Assembly: GCF_000332195.1 (NCBI RefSeq)
Contig: NZ_KB235922.1
Location: 2,318,211-2,382,210, forward strand
Source: Pleurocapsa sp. PCC 7319
GTDB taxonomy: Bacteria; Cyanobacteriota; Cyanobacteriia; Cyanobacteriales; Xenococcaceae
Direction of reading: 5' to 3'
DNA length: 64,000 bases
In this document: positions 17,327 to 27,184 of the stretch, piece after piece
Position numbering within the stretch: the stretch's first letter is position 1
Layout: every line of letters begins with the position of its first letter
Notes under the pieces: generated by a model
Databases searched by the model: none
What the model saw: the letters and a program-made list of their open reading frames with translations, nothing else
What the model was told of the DNA's origin: nothing
Position numbers and translations under genes: made by a program

Positions 17327-17702
17327 GAGAACTCCAAAAAATAAAATATCCAAACTTATCTAGAAATATAGCGATCCTAAACCAGACATGAAAACCCTCT
17401 TAAAATAAACCACGGAGGAACGGAGGACACAGAGGAAAGAAAAGAGAGAGTTTTTCACAAATCATTTAGAATTGCTATAGGGGAGATATCAACAATTTTG
17501 TCTTGGTGAGCATTCCCTTCCGCCTGTCGGCAACACGGCGTCTCACCACTTTATGAGGTTGGGTCTTTACTACTCGCTGTGGATAATATCCAGCGTATGA
17601 CCACGATTCGTGAATCAAAAGGTTATATCAACCTCTAACCCTTGTCCTGACTGGATTTAATCTTTATATTTTTTACAACTAGGTGTTTGTATAGCAACGG
17701 AG
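17327..17702. other. Intergenic stretch between enzyme island and intron
   Basis: No gene is seen. It contains a purine-rich CACGGAGG/ACACAGAGG type repeat (about 17410-17440) of a kind common in cyanobacterial spacers and a GC-rich patch near 17520-17550. The island boundary probably lies here. Confidence 0.4.
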
Positions 17703-17826
17703 AGTGCGACTCGTTTAGTACAAAACCAGCACATTCTACTGGATGGTACTAGCCTGGTTCACGAAAAACTCATCAGGTGATGAGTACAAATCAGAACCAT
17801 GACAACTGAATAATTCGTGTAAGTAG

Positions 17827-18451
17827 CTAGGCAGAATTAAATATAAAACGTTCTAAGAGATAGTTACCATTTTCGCTGCGCTTTTCCATACCCTGTATAA
17901 CAGTCATAGCTAGGTCGTATTCGTTGTCGAATATTTGTCCTGCAATTTCGTGAGTCTTCAATGCGCGGTTCGGAGAACCGCGCATTGAAGACGACGATCT
18001 GCGCGAATGCGCTGCGCCATTGTGTTTCAACTTCGTTGAGTTCAGGACAATAGGGAGGTAAGAAAAATAATAGTAACCCTTGTTCTGACCAACGCTTCCA
18101 AGAGTCACGAACTTCTTGACTTCTATGTATCGGACTATTATCTTGAACTACAACAGTGAGCTTTCCCGTCTTTTGCAGTTTAGAATCTGCTTTTTCGGCA
18201 ATCCAATTCATGAGCTTAAGATAGCTTTTACCTTTAAAACCACCTTGAGCAAGACCATATTCAAAACTCTCTTCTACTTGCCACAAACCCAAAATGCTAA
18301 TTCTTGAACCGTATCTTTTTCGACTTTGTTCGAGACATTTCTGTTTGCCAACCAAACTGTATGTATAACTTACAGGACTCCACAGACAGAAACCTGCTTC
18401 ATCCAGATATTTTAGGTCTATATCTCCTTCAAGTGCTGCTGTTTTTAGCAT
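17827..18451 (-). pseudogene. IS630 transposase C-terminal DDE part, broken by a palindromic insert
   Basis: The catalytic half has Asp in YLDEAGFCL, Asp in VVQDNSPIH and Glu in LNEVETQW. Directly after the Glu helix the reading is diverted by a foreign palindrome (17954-17992 and following bases). The family C-terminus (HEIAGQIFDNEYDLAM...LLERFIF) resumes in another frame and ends at 17827. Catalytic residues remain, but the C-terminus is wrong, so it is probably inactive. Confidence 0.75.
17954..18020. repeat. Strong palindromic insert in an IS630 transposase
   Basis: An 18-bp perfect stem (17954-17971 with 17975-17992; arm starts GTCTTCAATGCGCGG) around a GGA loop, followed by GCGCGAATGCGCTGCGC. 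A related remnant at 11705 shows that QW and HIK should be adjacent, so this is an insertion or replacement. Confidence 0.7.
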
Positions 18452-18503
18452 AGCTAAGTCGGCTTTCTTTCTTTGTCTTAGTTGTTGGTTTTGCTTTTTG
18501 CGA

Positions 18504-18938
18504 TTACTTTGTCTGGTTCTTTTCCAACGATATCTTTTTTTTGAGAATTTTTCGCACGCGATCGCTACTTAGATTTACGCCTCTTTCCTCTTTTAGAAGT
18601 CGTGCTAACTGAATGCTGTTGTAGGTTCGTTCTCCTTTATCTAAACAAGCTTTTATATATTCAAGATCTTCTGCTTTCCACTTCGCTTTTGCCCCTCTTC
18701 CGCGAGTTGACCATAATCCTGTTAGTCCTTGCTCCTTCCAACGTTGAATTGCTGCTCTAACTGTATGTTCATGGCAATTAAATATTCGAGCAATCTCTGG
18801 AACATTTATGCCCTGAGCATTCAGCTTTAGCATCTGCGCTCTGTTACGGGTTCGATAAGGTACTGAGCTTGCCTGATGCAATTGACTTAATGTTTCTCGT
18901 TCCAACTGACTTAGTTTTACTCTTAAAGGTGCGGGCAT
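18504..18938 (-). CDS. IS630 transposase N-terminal HTH part
   Basis: 144 aa: begins MPAPLRVKLSQLERETL, with a HTH at INVPEIARIFNCHEHTVRAAI and a second winged-helix part ending in KKKISLEKNQTK just after an A8 run near 18533-18541. A shift there leads to the catalytic half (RYRWKRTRQSNRKK...), the same layout as the other IS630 elements in the window. Confidence 0.8.
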   Translation of the reverse strand: MPAPLRVKLSQLERETLSQLHQASSVPYRTRNRAQMLKLNAQGINVPEIARIFNCHEHTVRAAIQRWKEQGLTGLWSTRGRGAKAKWKAEDLEYIKACLDKGERTYNSIQLARLLKEERGVNLSSDRVRKILKKKISLEKNQTK

Positions 18939-19526
18939 TTATTTTCGCCACTCAGCTTTTCTATCTTATATTTAATTGCACCTACCTACTTAAGTGAGAT
19001 AAATTATCATCAAGTCTTACCCATCAGGTGTTGGATGTGAAAGCATAACCCCTACGGTAGAGAGTGGTCTTCAATCCGTAAAGCGGGGTTAAACGGGGTA
19101 CTAACTGGGAGTCTGACCTGGTTAGCTTCTAGCAAGAAATTCAAGGATAGAGCGAACGCTCAAAGCCTCGTAAGTATCGTAAGCTATAAACAGCTAAACC
19201 AGATCTGATAAGCTGTAGCCAAAAGGCAACGCCTCATACTACCACTCTGAAATTTTCCGTAGCAGAGTCAACACTCAGGTAGAGATCGGTACATAGAGAC
19301 ATCCTAAAGATTTCAAACCAACGGATTATTCGGAACGAGGAAATCCTCTAATAACTCTTAACCCAATGGTCGAAAGGGTAAGTAGTCAACTAAGATGCAA
19401 AATCTCAACATCTAGAGGTTATTAGAGGCGAAGGATTGAGGAAAAAGCTAACAACCATTTGTAATAAATGGTATATGCTTATCTCCTCACTGTTTAAAGG
19501 AAAGAAGTGAGTAAGTAACAATTAAT

Positions 19527-19796
19527 ATGTCTAAAATAGATTCAACAAGTCGATTGGAGACGTTTTCTGACCGAAAGCATCTCTCGATTCCTAAACCTGA
19601 AAAGGATGAGGAACGTCCCCTTGGTATACCTGTAATGCGCGACAGAGCAACTCAGGCATTAGTCAAAGCTGCCCTAGAACCTGAATGGGAATCAAAATTC
19701 GAGCCAAACAGCTACGGATTCCGTTCAGGAAGAAGCGCACACGATGCTATAGAAGCAATTTTTAGAGCAATTAGGTCTAAACCTAAATATGTGTTA
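19527..19796 (+). pseudogene. Group II intron maturase fragment (intron A)
   Basis: About 90 codons of a group II reverse transcriptase: EERPLGIPVMRDRATQAL, ALEPEWESKFEPNSYGFRSGRSAHDAI and KPKYVLY, i.e. RT blocks 0-2. The YADD block, maturase and endonuclease domains are missing because an IS630 cuts the frame at 19796. The N-terminus also looks shortened. Confidence 0.8.
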
Positions 19797-19852
19797 TATC
19801 AAGTACGGATAATCAATTAAAATAGAATGGCATCCATTCAAACAGAGAAATA

Positions 19853-20344
19853 GTGCCAAAAAAACTCTCCCTGACTCAGGATTTAAGTACGCAGGAGCTA
19901 CTAGATAGGTATCGTAATGCTAAGAACGTAATACTAAAAAGTCATTATCAAGTAATTTGGTTGCTATCGACGGGCAAAACTCCCAAACAAGTAGCAGAAA
20001 TAACGGCATATAGTCAAACTTGGATTTATCAATTAATCAACCGATATAATCAAGAAGGAGAGAAAGGATTGGGAGATTTACGAGCTTCAAATAGAGGCAA
20101 AGAGCCGTTGCTCAATGATGTACAGCAAGCACAATTACATCAGGTTTTGACCAATCCTGCTGCCGATGGAGGACTATGGAATGGTCGAAAGGTTGCTGAA
20201 TGGATGAGTCAAATAACAGGCAAGAAGGTTAGTCGAATGAGGGGGTGGGAATACCTCAAGCAAATGGAATATAGTCTCAAAGTACCAAGACCAGAACATC
20301 TGGAAATTTCCTTGGTCGAGCAACAAGAGTGGAAAAAAAACTGA
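19853..20344 (+). CDS. IS630 transposase N-terminal HTH part
   Basis: 163 aa from a GTG start (MPKKLSLTQDLSTQELLDRY). An HTH is visible at KTPKQVAEITAYSQTWIYQLI, then a winged-helix segment (RMRGWEYLKQMEYSL). It ends QEWKKN within an A8 run shared with the next frame, where about 16 nt overlap. It is expected to be translated alone and, after a shift, as the full transposase. Confidence 0.85.
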   Translation: MPKKLSLTQDLSTQELLDRYRNAKNVILKSHYQVIWLLSTGKTPKQVAEITAYSQTWIYQLINRYNQEGEKGLGDLRASNRGKEPLLNDVQQAQLHQVLTNPAADGGLWNGRKVAEWMSQITGKKVSRMRGWEYLKQMEYSLKVPRPEHLEISLVEQQEWKKN

Positions 20345-20916
20345 GTTGTGAATTATCTTTGCTTCAAGCACAATACCCAGAGGCAGATATTGAAGTCTGG
20401 AGTGAAGATGAACATCGCTTAGGATTGCAACCAGTTTTACGCCGTGTCTGGACAGCAGTTGGAGAGCAGCCTGCTGCAGGAGTCAAAATACAATATAAAT
20501 GGCTTTGGCTCTATGGATTTGTTCATCCAGAGTCGGGAGAAAATTATTGGTGGATTCTGCCATACACTAATACTCAATTATTTAATCGAGTTCTAGCAGA
20601 TTTTGCTCGTGAATTTCAGCTCAATCGTAACAAGAGAGTATTGCTAGTGCTAGACCAAGCTGGTTGGCACATCTCTCACCAATTAAAATTACCAGAAGGA
20701 TTGGATCTATTTTTTCTGCCTGCCCATTCTCCTGAGCTACAACCAGCAGAACGCTTATGGCCATTGACCAATGAAGTTATCGCCAATTACACTCCGCGCT
20801 CGCTATGTGAGCTAGAAGAGTTACTGATGATTCGGTGTCAAAAACTGTTAAAACAACAAGATTTGGTCAAGGGATTAACTTGCTATCATTGGTGGCCGAT
20901 GACCAGAGCAGTTTAA
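20329..20916 (+). CDS. IS630 transposase C-terminal DDE part
   Basis: 195-aa catalytic half: Asp in WSEDEHRLGL, Asp in LVLDQAGWH and Glu in PELQPAERLWP. It overlaps the HTH frame at an A8 run near 20333, the likely programmed frameshift site. All three catalytic residues are present and the element ends match, so the element could still move. Confidence 0.85.
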   Translation: MEKKLSCELSLLQAQYPEADIEVWSEDEHRLGLQPVLRRVWTAVGEQPAAGVKIQYKWLWLYGFVHPESGENYWWILPYTNTQLFNRVLADFAREFQLNRNKRVLLVLDQAGWHISHQLKLPEGLDLFFLPAHSPELQPAERLWPLTNEVIANYTPRSLCELEELLMIRCQKLLKQQDLVKGLTCYHWWPMTRAV

Positions 20917-20944
20917 TTTAACTGTTCATCCGTACTTGATATAA

Positions 20945-22397
20945 CCCTCTTCTGTCAGACTCCGAGATTTAAGAGTAGGAAATAAGAAGATTTATCCAGA
21001 AAGAGGCAGTGTTGTTAATTGATTGATGCTATCAATTAAGTTATGTAATCCTAGCAATAAAGAAGAATTAGGAAATATCTCTAGCCAAGGAAAAATTAAC
21101 CACAAAAGAAGGCTTGGTTGAATCAGAAGACGAAAATTATTCAAAACATTCTTCCATCCAGTTTGATAATTCCATTGTGGATGAGTAGTAAAACTAGCTG
21201 AGATTTCTGTTTGATGATTTTGACTATCAGATGTATTCAAAGATAAGAAAACTTGGGTATTTAAACTAATCATCAAATAGGTACTCATGACAATTTCCCA
21301 CCATCTATTAATTTCAGCAAAATTAGTAAATCGATAATCAGTCCAACCAAGTTCTTGTTTGCATTGTCGAAAAGCATATTCCACCCATGTTCTTAATCCA
21401 TATAAGTTACCAAGAGTCTTTTTCATCTTACTTTTAGTGTCTTGAATATTGGTCATAACAAAAGAAGTAGAATTCTCTGGCATGGTTTCTGTATCAGTGG
21501 TTAATTGCCAATAAGTTATGTGATGTCTTTTACCATAAATGATTTCGCGAATATATCTATTTTCAGATTTTTGATTGCTAAAAGTTCTGGTAAATTTACA
21601 CCATTTATTAGCTCTTACTCTTTGATTGTTAGGCATCCAGACTCCGTGATTACTTCTAATGGAGACAATCCACGGTAATTTGTATTTATTCAAAGTTGAG
21701 AGAAAATTACTGGCTTCGCCATATAGACTATCTGCCAATACTAATTCGATATTGAATCCAAATTCTACTAATTCTGTAATAATTATTGATGCTAGTTCAA
21801 TCTTCGTTTTATACTTATCTTCTGGTTTTAGTGTTCCTTTTGGCTTGAATATTTTAAATATTAAGGGAAAAGTAACATTTTCATAGACTCCATAAGCGTT
21901 TACTGAGACAATACCGCTATCTATTTTACCTACACTTCCTAAATACTGTTTGGCAACATAATCAGTTTTTTTTCCTTTCTTTCTATCTCCTGTTTCATCA
22001 ATTATCACTGTAATTTTTTTCTCTTTTAAAGCTTTAATCGTCAATTCCAATCTTTTCTGCTTTAAATCTTCTACTGACCAAGGCGAGTTAGCTATAAAAT
22101 GATGTAACGATTGGGGTGATGATATTCCCACTACCTTTGCTATTTCTGGCAATGACTTCCTTTTAATTGGTGAGATAATACCTTGATGTAAATATTTGAA
22201 ACATTCGTAACTTCTAACTTCAGGAAATAGGTCATGATAAGCAAAGCAATATTGGTCAATGATTGATATTGTCGGGCGAGCATCTCGTTTCAAATGTTTG
22301 AGAATCTGTAGCTCCACATCCATTGCTCTGGTTACCTTTTACTTGTCTTCTGATTGATTTAATTATAATTCTTTTTTCGGAGTCTGACAGAAGAGGG
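20945..22397 (-). mobile_element. IS701-family element
   Basis: 1,453 bp bounded by 21-bp inverted repeats (beginning CCCTCTTCTGTCAGACTCCG at 20945; complement ending at 22397). It abuts the preceding IS630 with only one or two bases between. No target duplication is visible, which suggests rearrangement after insertion. Confidence 0.85.
20992..22323 (-). CDS. IS701-family transposase, full length
   Basis: 443-aa DDE transposase. First Asp in VIIDETGDRKKGKKTDYVAKQ, second Asp in VLADSLYGEASNF, Glu in LRTWVEYAFRQCKQELGW. The length is normal for IS701 and no stop or shift is seen. It is unrelated in detail to the damaged IS701 transposase at 1160-3470. It moves its own element by cut-and-paste. 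Confidence 0.88.
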   Translation of the reverse strand: MDVELQILKHLKRDARPTISIIDQYCFAYHDLFPEVRSYECFKYLHQGIISPIKRKSLPEIAKVVGISSPQSLHHFIANSPWSVEDLKQKRLELTIKALKEKKITVIIDETGDRKKGKKTDYVAKQYLGSVGKIDSGIVSVNAYGVYENVTFPLIFKIFKPKGTLKPEDKYKTKIELASIIITELVEFGFNIELVLADSLYGEASNFLSTLNKYKLPWIVSIRSNHGVWMPNNQRVRANKWCKFTRTFSNQKSENRYIREIIYGKRHHITYWQLTTDTETMPENSTSFVMTNIQDTKSKMKKTLGNLYGLRTWVEYAFRQCKQELGWTDYRFTNFAEINRWWEIVMSTYLMISLNTQVFLSLNTSDSQNHQTEISASFTTHPQWNYQTGWKNVLNNFRLLIQPSLLLWLIFPWLEIFPNSSLLLGLHNLIDSINQLTTLPLSG

Positions 22398-22455
22398 ATT
22401 AGATGCAGATATAGGAAAGCGAAAAAAAGCGGGGGAAATCGCTTAAAATGAACTC

Positions 22456-23118
22456 ATGCCAGAGTTAATCCCGCCCGTTACATATCAGCTAAAAATAGTG
22501 TTAGTCGGCATCAGTCCGATGATTTGGCGACGGATCAAAGTGAGTAGTGATATTACCATTGCAGATCTCCACTACATCATCCAGACTGTCATGGGTTGGA
22601 AAGAGGAACATCTACATAAATTCCTGATTCATGGCGTACATTACGGTATCAGTTACCCTGGCACGGGCGGACTCATGGGTAATGCTCATGAAATCAAACT
22701 ATCCAAATTAGGTTTCAGAGAAAGAGAAAAATTCAGCTACGAATACAACTTCAATTGTAGTTGGAAGCATCAAATTAGAGTAGAAGCTATCTTACCCGAA
22801 GAAAGCGGACAAGTATTACCAGTATGTACCGCAGGCAAAGGAAATTGTCCTCCTGAAAACTGTGGTGGTGCGATCGGATTTATTTCTCTACGCCAACAAC
22901 ACAGTCGATTTGAATTAGCGGTGAGGATGGGAGAAATAATATTAGAAGGTGGAATAGAAGAAATCGTCAATCATAGAGAAGAATTAAAAGAACTTCATTA
23001 TTGGGCGACAATCAACGATAAGACAGACTGCGCCAAAATAAATAAATTGCTGAGTCAGTACGCTACAGGTGATGAAGCTTGGAAAGATTGTCTCAATCAA
23101 ACAATTACAATCGGATGA
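22456..23118 (+). CDS. Plasmid pRiA4b ORF-3-like protein (IS passenger)
   Basis: 220 aa with the pRiA4b-ORF3 domain: YQLKIVLVGISPMIWRRIKV, then TIADLHYIIQTVMGW and HLHKFLIHG, later CPPENCGG with a likely metal-binding CxxxxxxxxC/CPPENC cluster. The biochemical role of this family is not established. Its stop overlaps the ATG of the ISKra4 transposase (ATGA at 23115-23118), so the two are translationally coupled. It therefore looks like an accessory gene of the insertion sequence rather than a host gene. Confidence 0.8.
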   Translation: MPELIPPVTYQLKIVLVGISPMIWRRIKVSSDITIADLHYIIQTVMGWKEEHLHKFLIHGVHYGISYPGTGGLMGNAHEIKLSKLGFREREKFSYEYNFNCSWKHQIRVEAILPEESGQVLPVCTAGKGNCPPENCGGAIGFISLRQQHSRFELAVRMGEIILEGGIEEIVNHREELKELHYWATINDKTDCAKINKLLSQYATGDEAWKDCLNQTITIG

Positions 23119-24536
23119 AAGTAACAGTACAACTGGTCATAGAGTCAGAAAATAACAATACTCCTCAAATCTCTAATGTCGGAGAATGGCAAAGAAATGA
23201 ACCCCTTCAGCCATCAAATTTAGGGTTGGCTTTGGCAGAATCCAAAGAATTACTCAAAAACATTCAACAGACTCTAGTTGAAGAACAAATAAATCAGTAC
23301 CAAAAAACACAATCTCGATGCAAAAAGTGCGATCGCCAACTAAGACATAAAGGAACACATTCTCTGACTTATCGCACCCTATTTGGGACATTAAAACTCA
23401 ACAGCCCAAGATTATTTCACTGTAACTGCCGAGAACGAGAACAGAAAAGTTTTAGCCCTTTAGCTACTCTACTTTCAAAGCGAACCTCACCCGAAAGATT
23501 ATATCTAGAATCCAAATTCGCATCTCTAATGTCCTATGGATTGACAGTCAAACTTCTGGAAGAAATTCTGCCCCTGGAAGGCAAACTCAATGCAGCTTCA
23601 GTGAGGAATAATCTTCATGAAGTTGCTCAAAAAGTTGAAGCCGAACTGGGGGAGGAAGAGTATATATTTGCTGACGGCTGCGAAATGGAATGGAGCAAAC
23701 TACCACGACCCGATCTGCCGATTACTGTAGGCATTGATGGAGGCTATATCCATTCCTGTTCTCCCAAAAAGAAGGCTAAAGAATGGTTTGAAGTGATTGT
23801 GGGAAAAAGCATTACTGATTCGGGAGATACCAAATGCTTTGGTGGAGTGACTAGTTACGACCAAAAGCCCAAACGAAGGTTGTTTGAGGTTCTGAAGTCT
23901 CAGGGAATGCAGATGAACCAACAAGTTACCTTCCTTTCTGATGGTGGAGAGAATATTAGAGAGCTTCAGCTTTATCTCAATCCCCAAGCAGAACATTTAT
24001 TAGATTGGTTTCACATCACCATGCGAATAACGGTGATGAAGCAAATGGCTAAAAATCCTGACATTAAACCAAAATGGCGCAAAAAATTACTCAAAAGGCT
24101 AGAGAGTATCAAATGGTATATCTGGCATGGCAATGTATTTGAAGCTTTACAGGAGATAGAGTCTCTAGAAGACTTATGCTATGGAGATTACGACGATATA
24201 GACGAAGATGCTGAATTTGACCCCGATCTAGAAATATCTCCCTTGAAGTTACTGAAAAAGGTAGAGGAATTTCAATCTTATATTGAGAACAATGCCAGTT
24301 TGATTCCTAATTATGGCGAGCGTTATCGTTGTGGGGAAAGGATTGCTTCGTCTTTTGTCGAATCAACGGTCAATCAAGTGGTCAGCAAACGGTTTGTCAA
24401 AAAACAGCAGATGCGATGGAGTCTCAAGGGCGCACATTTATTGCTTCAAGTCCGAAATCTGGTTATCAATCAGGAATTACGTCAACGCATAGATAATTGG
24501 TATGAGAATTTAACACCCATACCAGAAGTCAGCTAA
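23115..24536 (+). CDS. ISKra4-family transposase
   Basis: About 473 aa when started at the ATG at 23115 (MKVTVQLVIES). A zinc-binding segment (CKKCDRQLRHKGTH...CNCRE) precedes a DDE core: Asp in VGIDGGYIHS, Asp in FLSDGGENIR, then HITMRITVMKQ, and Glu in ASSFVESTVNQVVSKR. This is the pattern of the ISKra4 family, whose core resembles that of Mutator-like transposases. An earlier in-frame start at 23079 would overlap the passenger gene more; the coupled ATG is preferred. Intact. Confidence 0.82.
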   Translation: MKVTVQLVIESENNNTPQISNVGEWQRNEPLQPSNLGLALAESKELLKNIQQTLVEEQINQYQKTQSRCKKCDRQLRHKGTHSLTYRTLFGTLKLNSPRLFHCNCREREQKSFSPLATLLSKRTSPERLYLESKFASLMSYGLTVKLLEEILPLEGKLNAASVRNNLHEVAQKVEAELGEEEYIFADGCEMEWSKLPRPDLPITVGIDGGYIHSCSPKKKAKEWFEVIVGKSITDSGDTKCFGGVTSYDQKPKRRLFEVLKSQGMQMNQQVTFLSDGGENIRELQLYLNPQAEHLLDWFHITMRITVMKQMAKNPDIKPKWRKKLLKRLESIKWYIWHGNVFEALQEIESLEDLCYGDYDDIDEDAEFDPDLEISPLKLLKKVEEFQSYIENNASLIPNYGERYRCGERIASSFVESTVNQVVSKRFVKKQQMRWSLKGAHLLLQVRNLVINQELRQRIDNWYENLTPIPEVS

Positions 24537-24644
24537 AAAACTTACCCAAAAAGAGTCGATTTAGGGCAAGTTCTTTATCATGAGAGTTGTGAGGAGTCGA
24601 TTTTCCGTACCTGATTCAGTAATGCCCAACTATCATTTATGGGC

Positions 24645-27184
24645 GTGCGATTCGTTGATACCCGAATCCTCTAGAAAATAGAGAGCATAAGGTATCCAAG
24701 GAATGGTGGAGAGAAAACCACAAGTACCTTGAACTGTCTATAGGATGTGGGTTAAAGTCCCACCACTACGGAGATTAGTGACTCCTTACCTGCCCACAGT
24801 GAGTAAACTCGGAATTTTACAGGCTGAAGCTGGGAACAGGACGGCGCGACTTGAACTGGTCGTATAGAACGGAGAGCCTACTCTCTTAAGGGATTCACAC
24901 CCCTTACCTTCATGTAGAACACTCTACAAAGAGTGTGGTCACACCCAAGTAGGCAACGAAAACGGTGGAATGCAGACCACAAAAGTAACCCTAACTACTA
25001 GCCTAAAAAGTGGTCTGGGAGCAAGAAGGAGTTCTCTCATGGTGAATAAAAATGAATTGATGCTTAAACTGCGTGATTCCCAAAAGAGCCAAATCAGGCT
25101 GACAGGCTCTCACCAAAAAGGTAAATGGGTAGCTTCATCAATCGTCCTTGGGTGAAGCGTGTGAATACAACTCCCATCGCAGAAGAGTCAACACCTAAAA
25201 GAGAACATACACTAGACGATACAACAAGGTAAACCCTACAGAATCTCAGAAAAGTCGAATACTCTGAGTAAGCCAACCGCAAGGAAAGCAGAAGCTTCTG
25301 GAGGGTAAAGGATGGAAGAAAAAGCGAAAGCCCATTTGTAATAAATGGGATATGAGTTCAAACTTTGCCCATGACCGAAAGGAATAGCAGACTTCTTCTG
25401 GGTCTTATGAGAATAGAAACTTAACAAGGAAACTTAATCCAAGGACAAGTTAGATGTCGTACTTAAATACAACAAACGGACTGCGGAAACCGCTAGAAGA
25501 TTGGAGTCAGATTAACTGGTGCCAAATCTACAAAGCGGTTAGGAATCTACGTCAAAGAATCTTTCTCGCGAGAAAACTTGGTAACTGGCGGAAATTGAGA
25601 AATCTCCAAAAGTTAATGCAAAGAAGCTACGCAAACCTATTACTATCTGTACGGAAAATCACTCAGACCAATCAAGGTAAACAAACGGCAGGAATTGACA
25701 AAGAAATAGTCAATACCCCTGAAGCACGAGTGAAGCTGGTAAACAACTGGAAAGGTGGAAGCCAATGCCCAACTAAACGGGTAATGATTCTCAAACCCAA
25801 CGGTAAGAAACGACCGCTCGGCATCCCTACCGTACGCGACAGAATCGAACAGGCAGTAATAGTTAATTCGCTAGAACCCGAATGGGAAGCCGTGTTTGAA
25901 TCTAATTCCTATGGGTTCAGATGCGGAAGAAGCTGTCAAGATGCCATTGAACAAAACTTTCTCAGAGTTCATAAAGGCAGAGACACTTGGGTTTTAGAAG
26001 CTGATATTAAGGGATTCTTTGACAACATTGCCCATGAAGCCATTTTAAAACAATTAGGAAATTTCCCGAAAAGAAATCTAATAAAAGGATGGTTAAAAGC
26101 TGGATTTATCTTTGAAGGAAAATACAATCCAACAGAAACGGGAACACCACAGGGCGGGAGCTGCTCGCCATTATTAGCCAATATAGGGTTGCATGGATTA
26201 GAAACAATCATAAAAACCACCAACCCAAAATTAGGCGTGGTTAGATACGCTGATGATGTCATCGTCACAGCTAGAGACAAAGGAAGTCTCGAAACAGTCC
26301 AAATTCAGATACAACAATGGTTGTCAAATAGAGGACTCGAACTTAGCGCGGAGAAGACGCTTATCACGTCAATGGAAGATGGTTTTGACTTCCTTGGATT
26401 CAACCACCGCCACTATAATGGCAAATTGCTAATCAAGCCATCGAAGAAGAAAGTCCTCGACTTTTGTAAGCGTATTGGCAAAGAAATAAAAGCAATGAAC
26501 GGGATAGAACAAGAGGCAGTCATAAGGAAACTGAATCCAATTCTCCGAGGTTTTGCTAACTATTACAAAGGAGTGGTTAGCAAAGAAACCTTCGGCTATA
26601 TTTCATCTAGAATATGGCAATACCTTTGGCGTTGGGCTAAACGTAGACATTCCAACAAAGGAAAAAGATGGATAAGAGAACGCTACTTTAAAACCTACAA
26701 AGGAAACAATTGGACATTTGCTTGTAACACAAGCAACCGCGAAAGGAAGGAGAAACTTTTAGTCCTCTACCCTATTGCATATACATCCATTGAACGCCAC
26801 ATAAAGGTTAAAGGAAATGCGTCACCAGATGACCCCTATCTCAAAGAATATTGGAAAAAACGCCACCAAAAACATGGTAAAAGCTATTGGGAACGCAACT
26901 CGCGAAACTTCAATATTGCTCAAAACCAAAACTGGAAATGTCCAATTTGTGGCGAACCATTATTCAATGGAGAGGAAATAGAAACCCATCACATAATTCC
27001 TGTTGCTCAAGGCGGACAAGACGACATTGAAAACCTTCAGCATCTACACAAACCGTGTCACAAACAGGAACACTCAAAATCCAAGACAAATCGCTTGAAG
27101 TAAGGCTTGAGCCGTGTGAGTGCGAAAGTCTCATGCACGGTTCTTAGGGGAGGAGAGAGAGGTAACTCTTGAACCTTACCCGAC
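24645..27184 (+). mobile_element. Group II intron B, apparently complete
   Basis: Starts GTGCGATTCGTT (24645), with about 800 bp of structured domain I-IV sequence, then a maturase frame. Domain V is at 27109-27143 (GAGCCGTGTGAG...GCACGGTTC, with the AGC triad), followed by domain VI with the ending ACCTTACCCGAC at 27184. About 2.54 kb. A self-splicing retroelement inserted downstream of the ISKra4 gene, not in a recognisable host gene. Confidence 0.8.
25454..27103 (+). CDS. ltrA: Group II intron maturase / reverse transcriptase with HNH endonuclease (intron B)
   Basis: 549 aa. RT domain from about residue 60 with GKQTAGIDKE, KRPLGIPTVRDRIEQA, NSYGFRCGRSCQDAI and the catalytic VVRYADDVIV. 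Then comes the maturase X domain (ILRGFANYYKGVVSKETF), and a C-terminal HNH motif with paired zinc cysteines (CPICGEP...ETHHIIPVAQGG...CHKQEH). It copies the intron RNA, helps splicing and nicks target DNA. It ends five bases before domain V, the usual place. No damage is seen, so the intron may be active. Confidence 0.92.
   Translation: MSYLNTTNGLRKPLEDWSQINWCQIYKAVRNLRQRIFLARKLGNWRKLRNLQKLMQRSYANLLLSVRKITQTNQGKQTAGIDKEIVNTPEARVKLVNNWKGGSQCPTKRVMILKPNGKKRPLGIPTVRDRIEQAVIVNSLEPEWEAVFESNSYGFRCGRSCQDAIEQNFLRVHKGRDTWVLEADIKGFFDNIAHEAILKQLGNFPKRNLIKGWLKAGFIFEGKYNPTETGTPQGGSCSPLLANIGLHGLETIIKTTNPKLGVVRYADDVIVTARDKGSLETVQIQIQQWLSNRGLELSAEKTLITSMEDGFDFLGFNHRHYNGKLLIKPSKKKVLDFCKRIGKEIKAMNGIEQEAVIRKLNPILRGFANYYKGVVSKETFGYISSRIWQYLWRWAKRRHSNKGKRWIRERYFKTYKGNNWTFACNTSNRERKEKLLVLYPIAYTSIERHIKVKGNASPDDPYLKEYWKKRHQKHGKSYWERNSRNFNIAQNQNWKCPICGEPLFNGEEIETHHIIPVAQGGQDDIENLQHLHKPCHKQEHSKSKTNRLK

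Larger units (their letters stand above)
17822..18990 (-). mobile_element. IS630-family element in group II intron A
   Basis: 1,169 bp, flanked by TA on both sides (17820-17821; 18991-18992). Inverted repeats begin AGTAGCTAGG at the left and AGTAGGTAGG at the right and continue imperfectly through AATTAAATATAA. The transposase on the minus strand is in two frames joined at an A8 run and is damaged by a palindromic insert. Confidence 0.8.
17703..19796 (+). mobile_element. Group II intron A, 3'-truncated and carrying an IS630
   Basis: Begins GTGCGACTCGTT, the 5' start typical of cyanobacterial group II introns and close to intron B at 24645. After about 120 bp an IS630 (17822-18990) interrupts domain I. 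Ribozyme-like sequence resumes to about 19520, followed by a partial reverse-transcriptase frame that a second IS630 cuts at 19796. No domain V or VI is present downstream, so it is dead. Confidence 0.65.
19797..20941 (+). mobile_element. IS630-family element, apparently intact
   Basis: 1,145 bp, flanked by TA (19795-19796 and 20942-20943). Inverted repeats TATCAAGTACGGAT at both ends are perfect over at least 14 bp. It carries an HTH frame and a DDE frame overlapping at an A8 run; no damage is seen. Confidence 0.85.
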
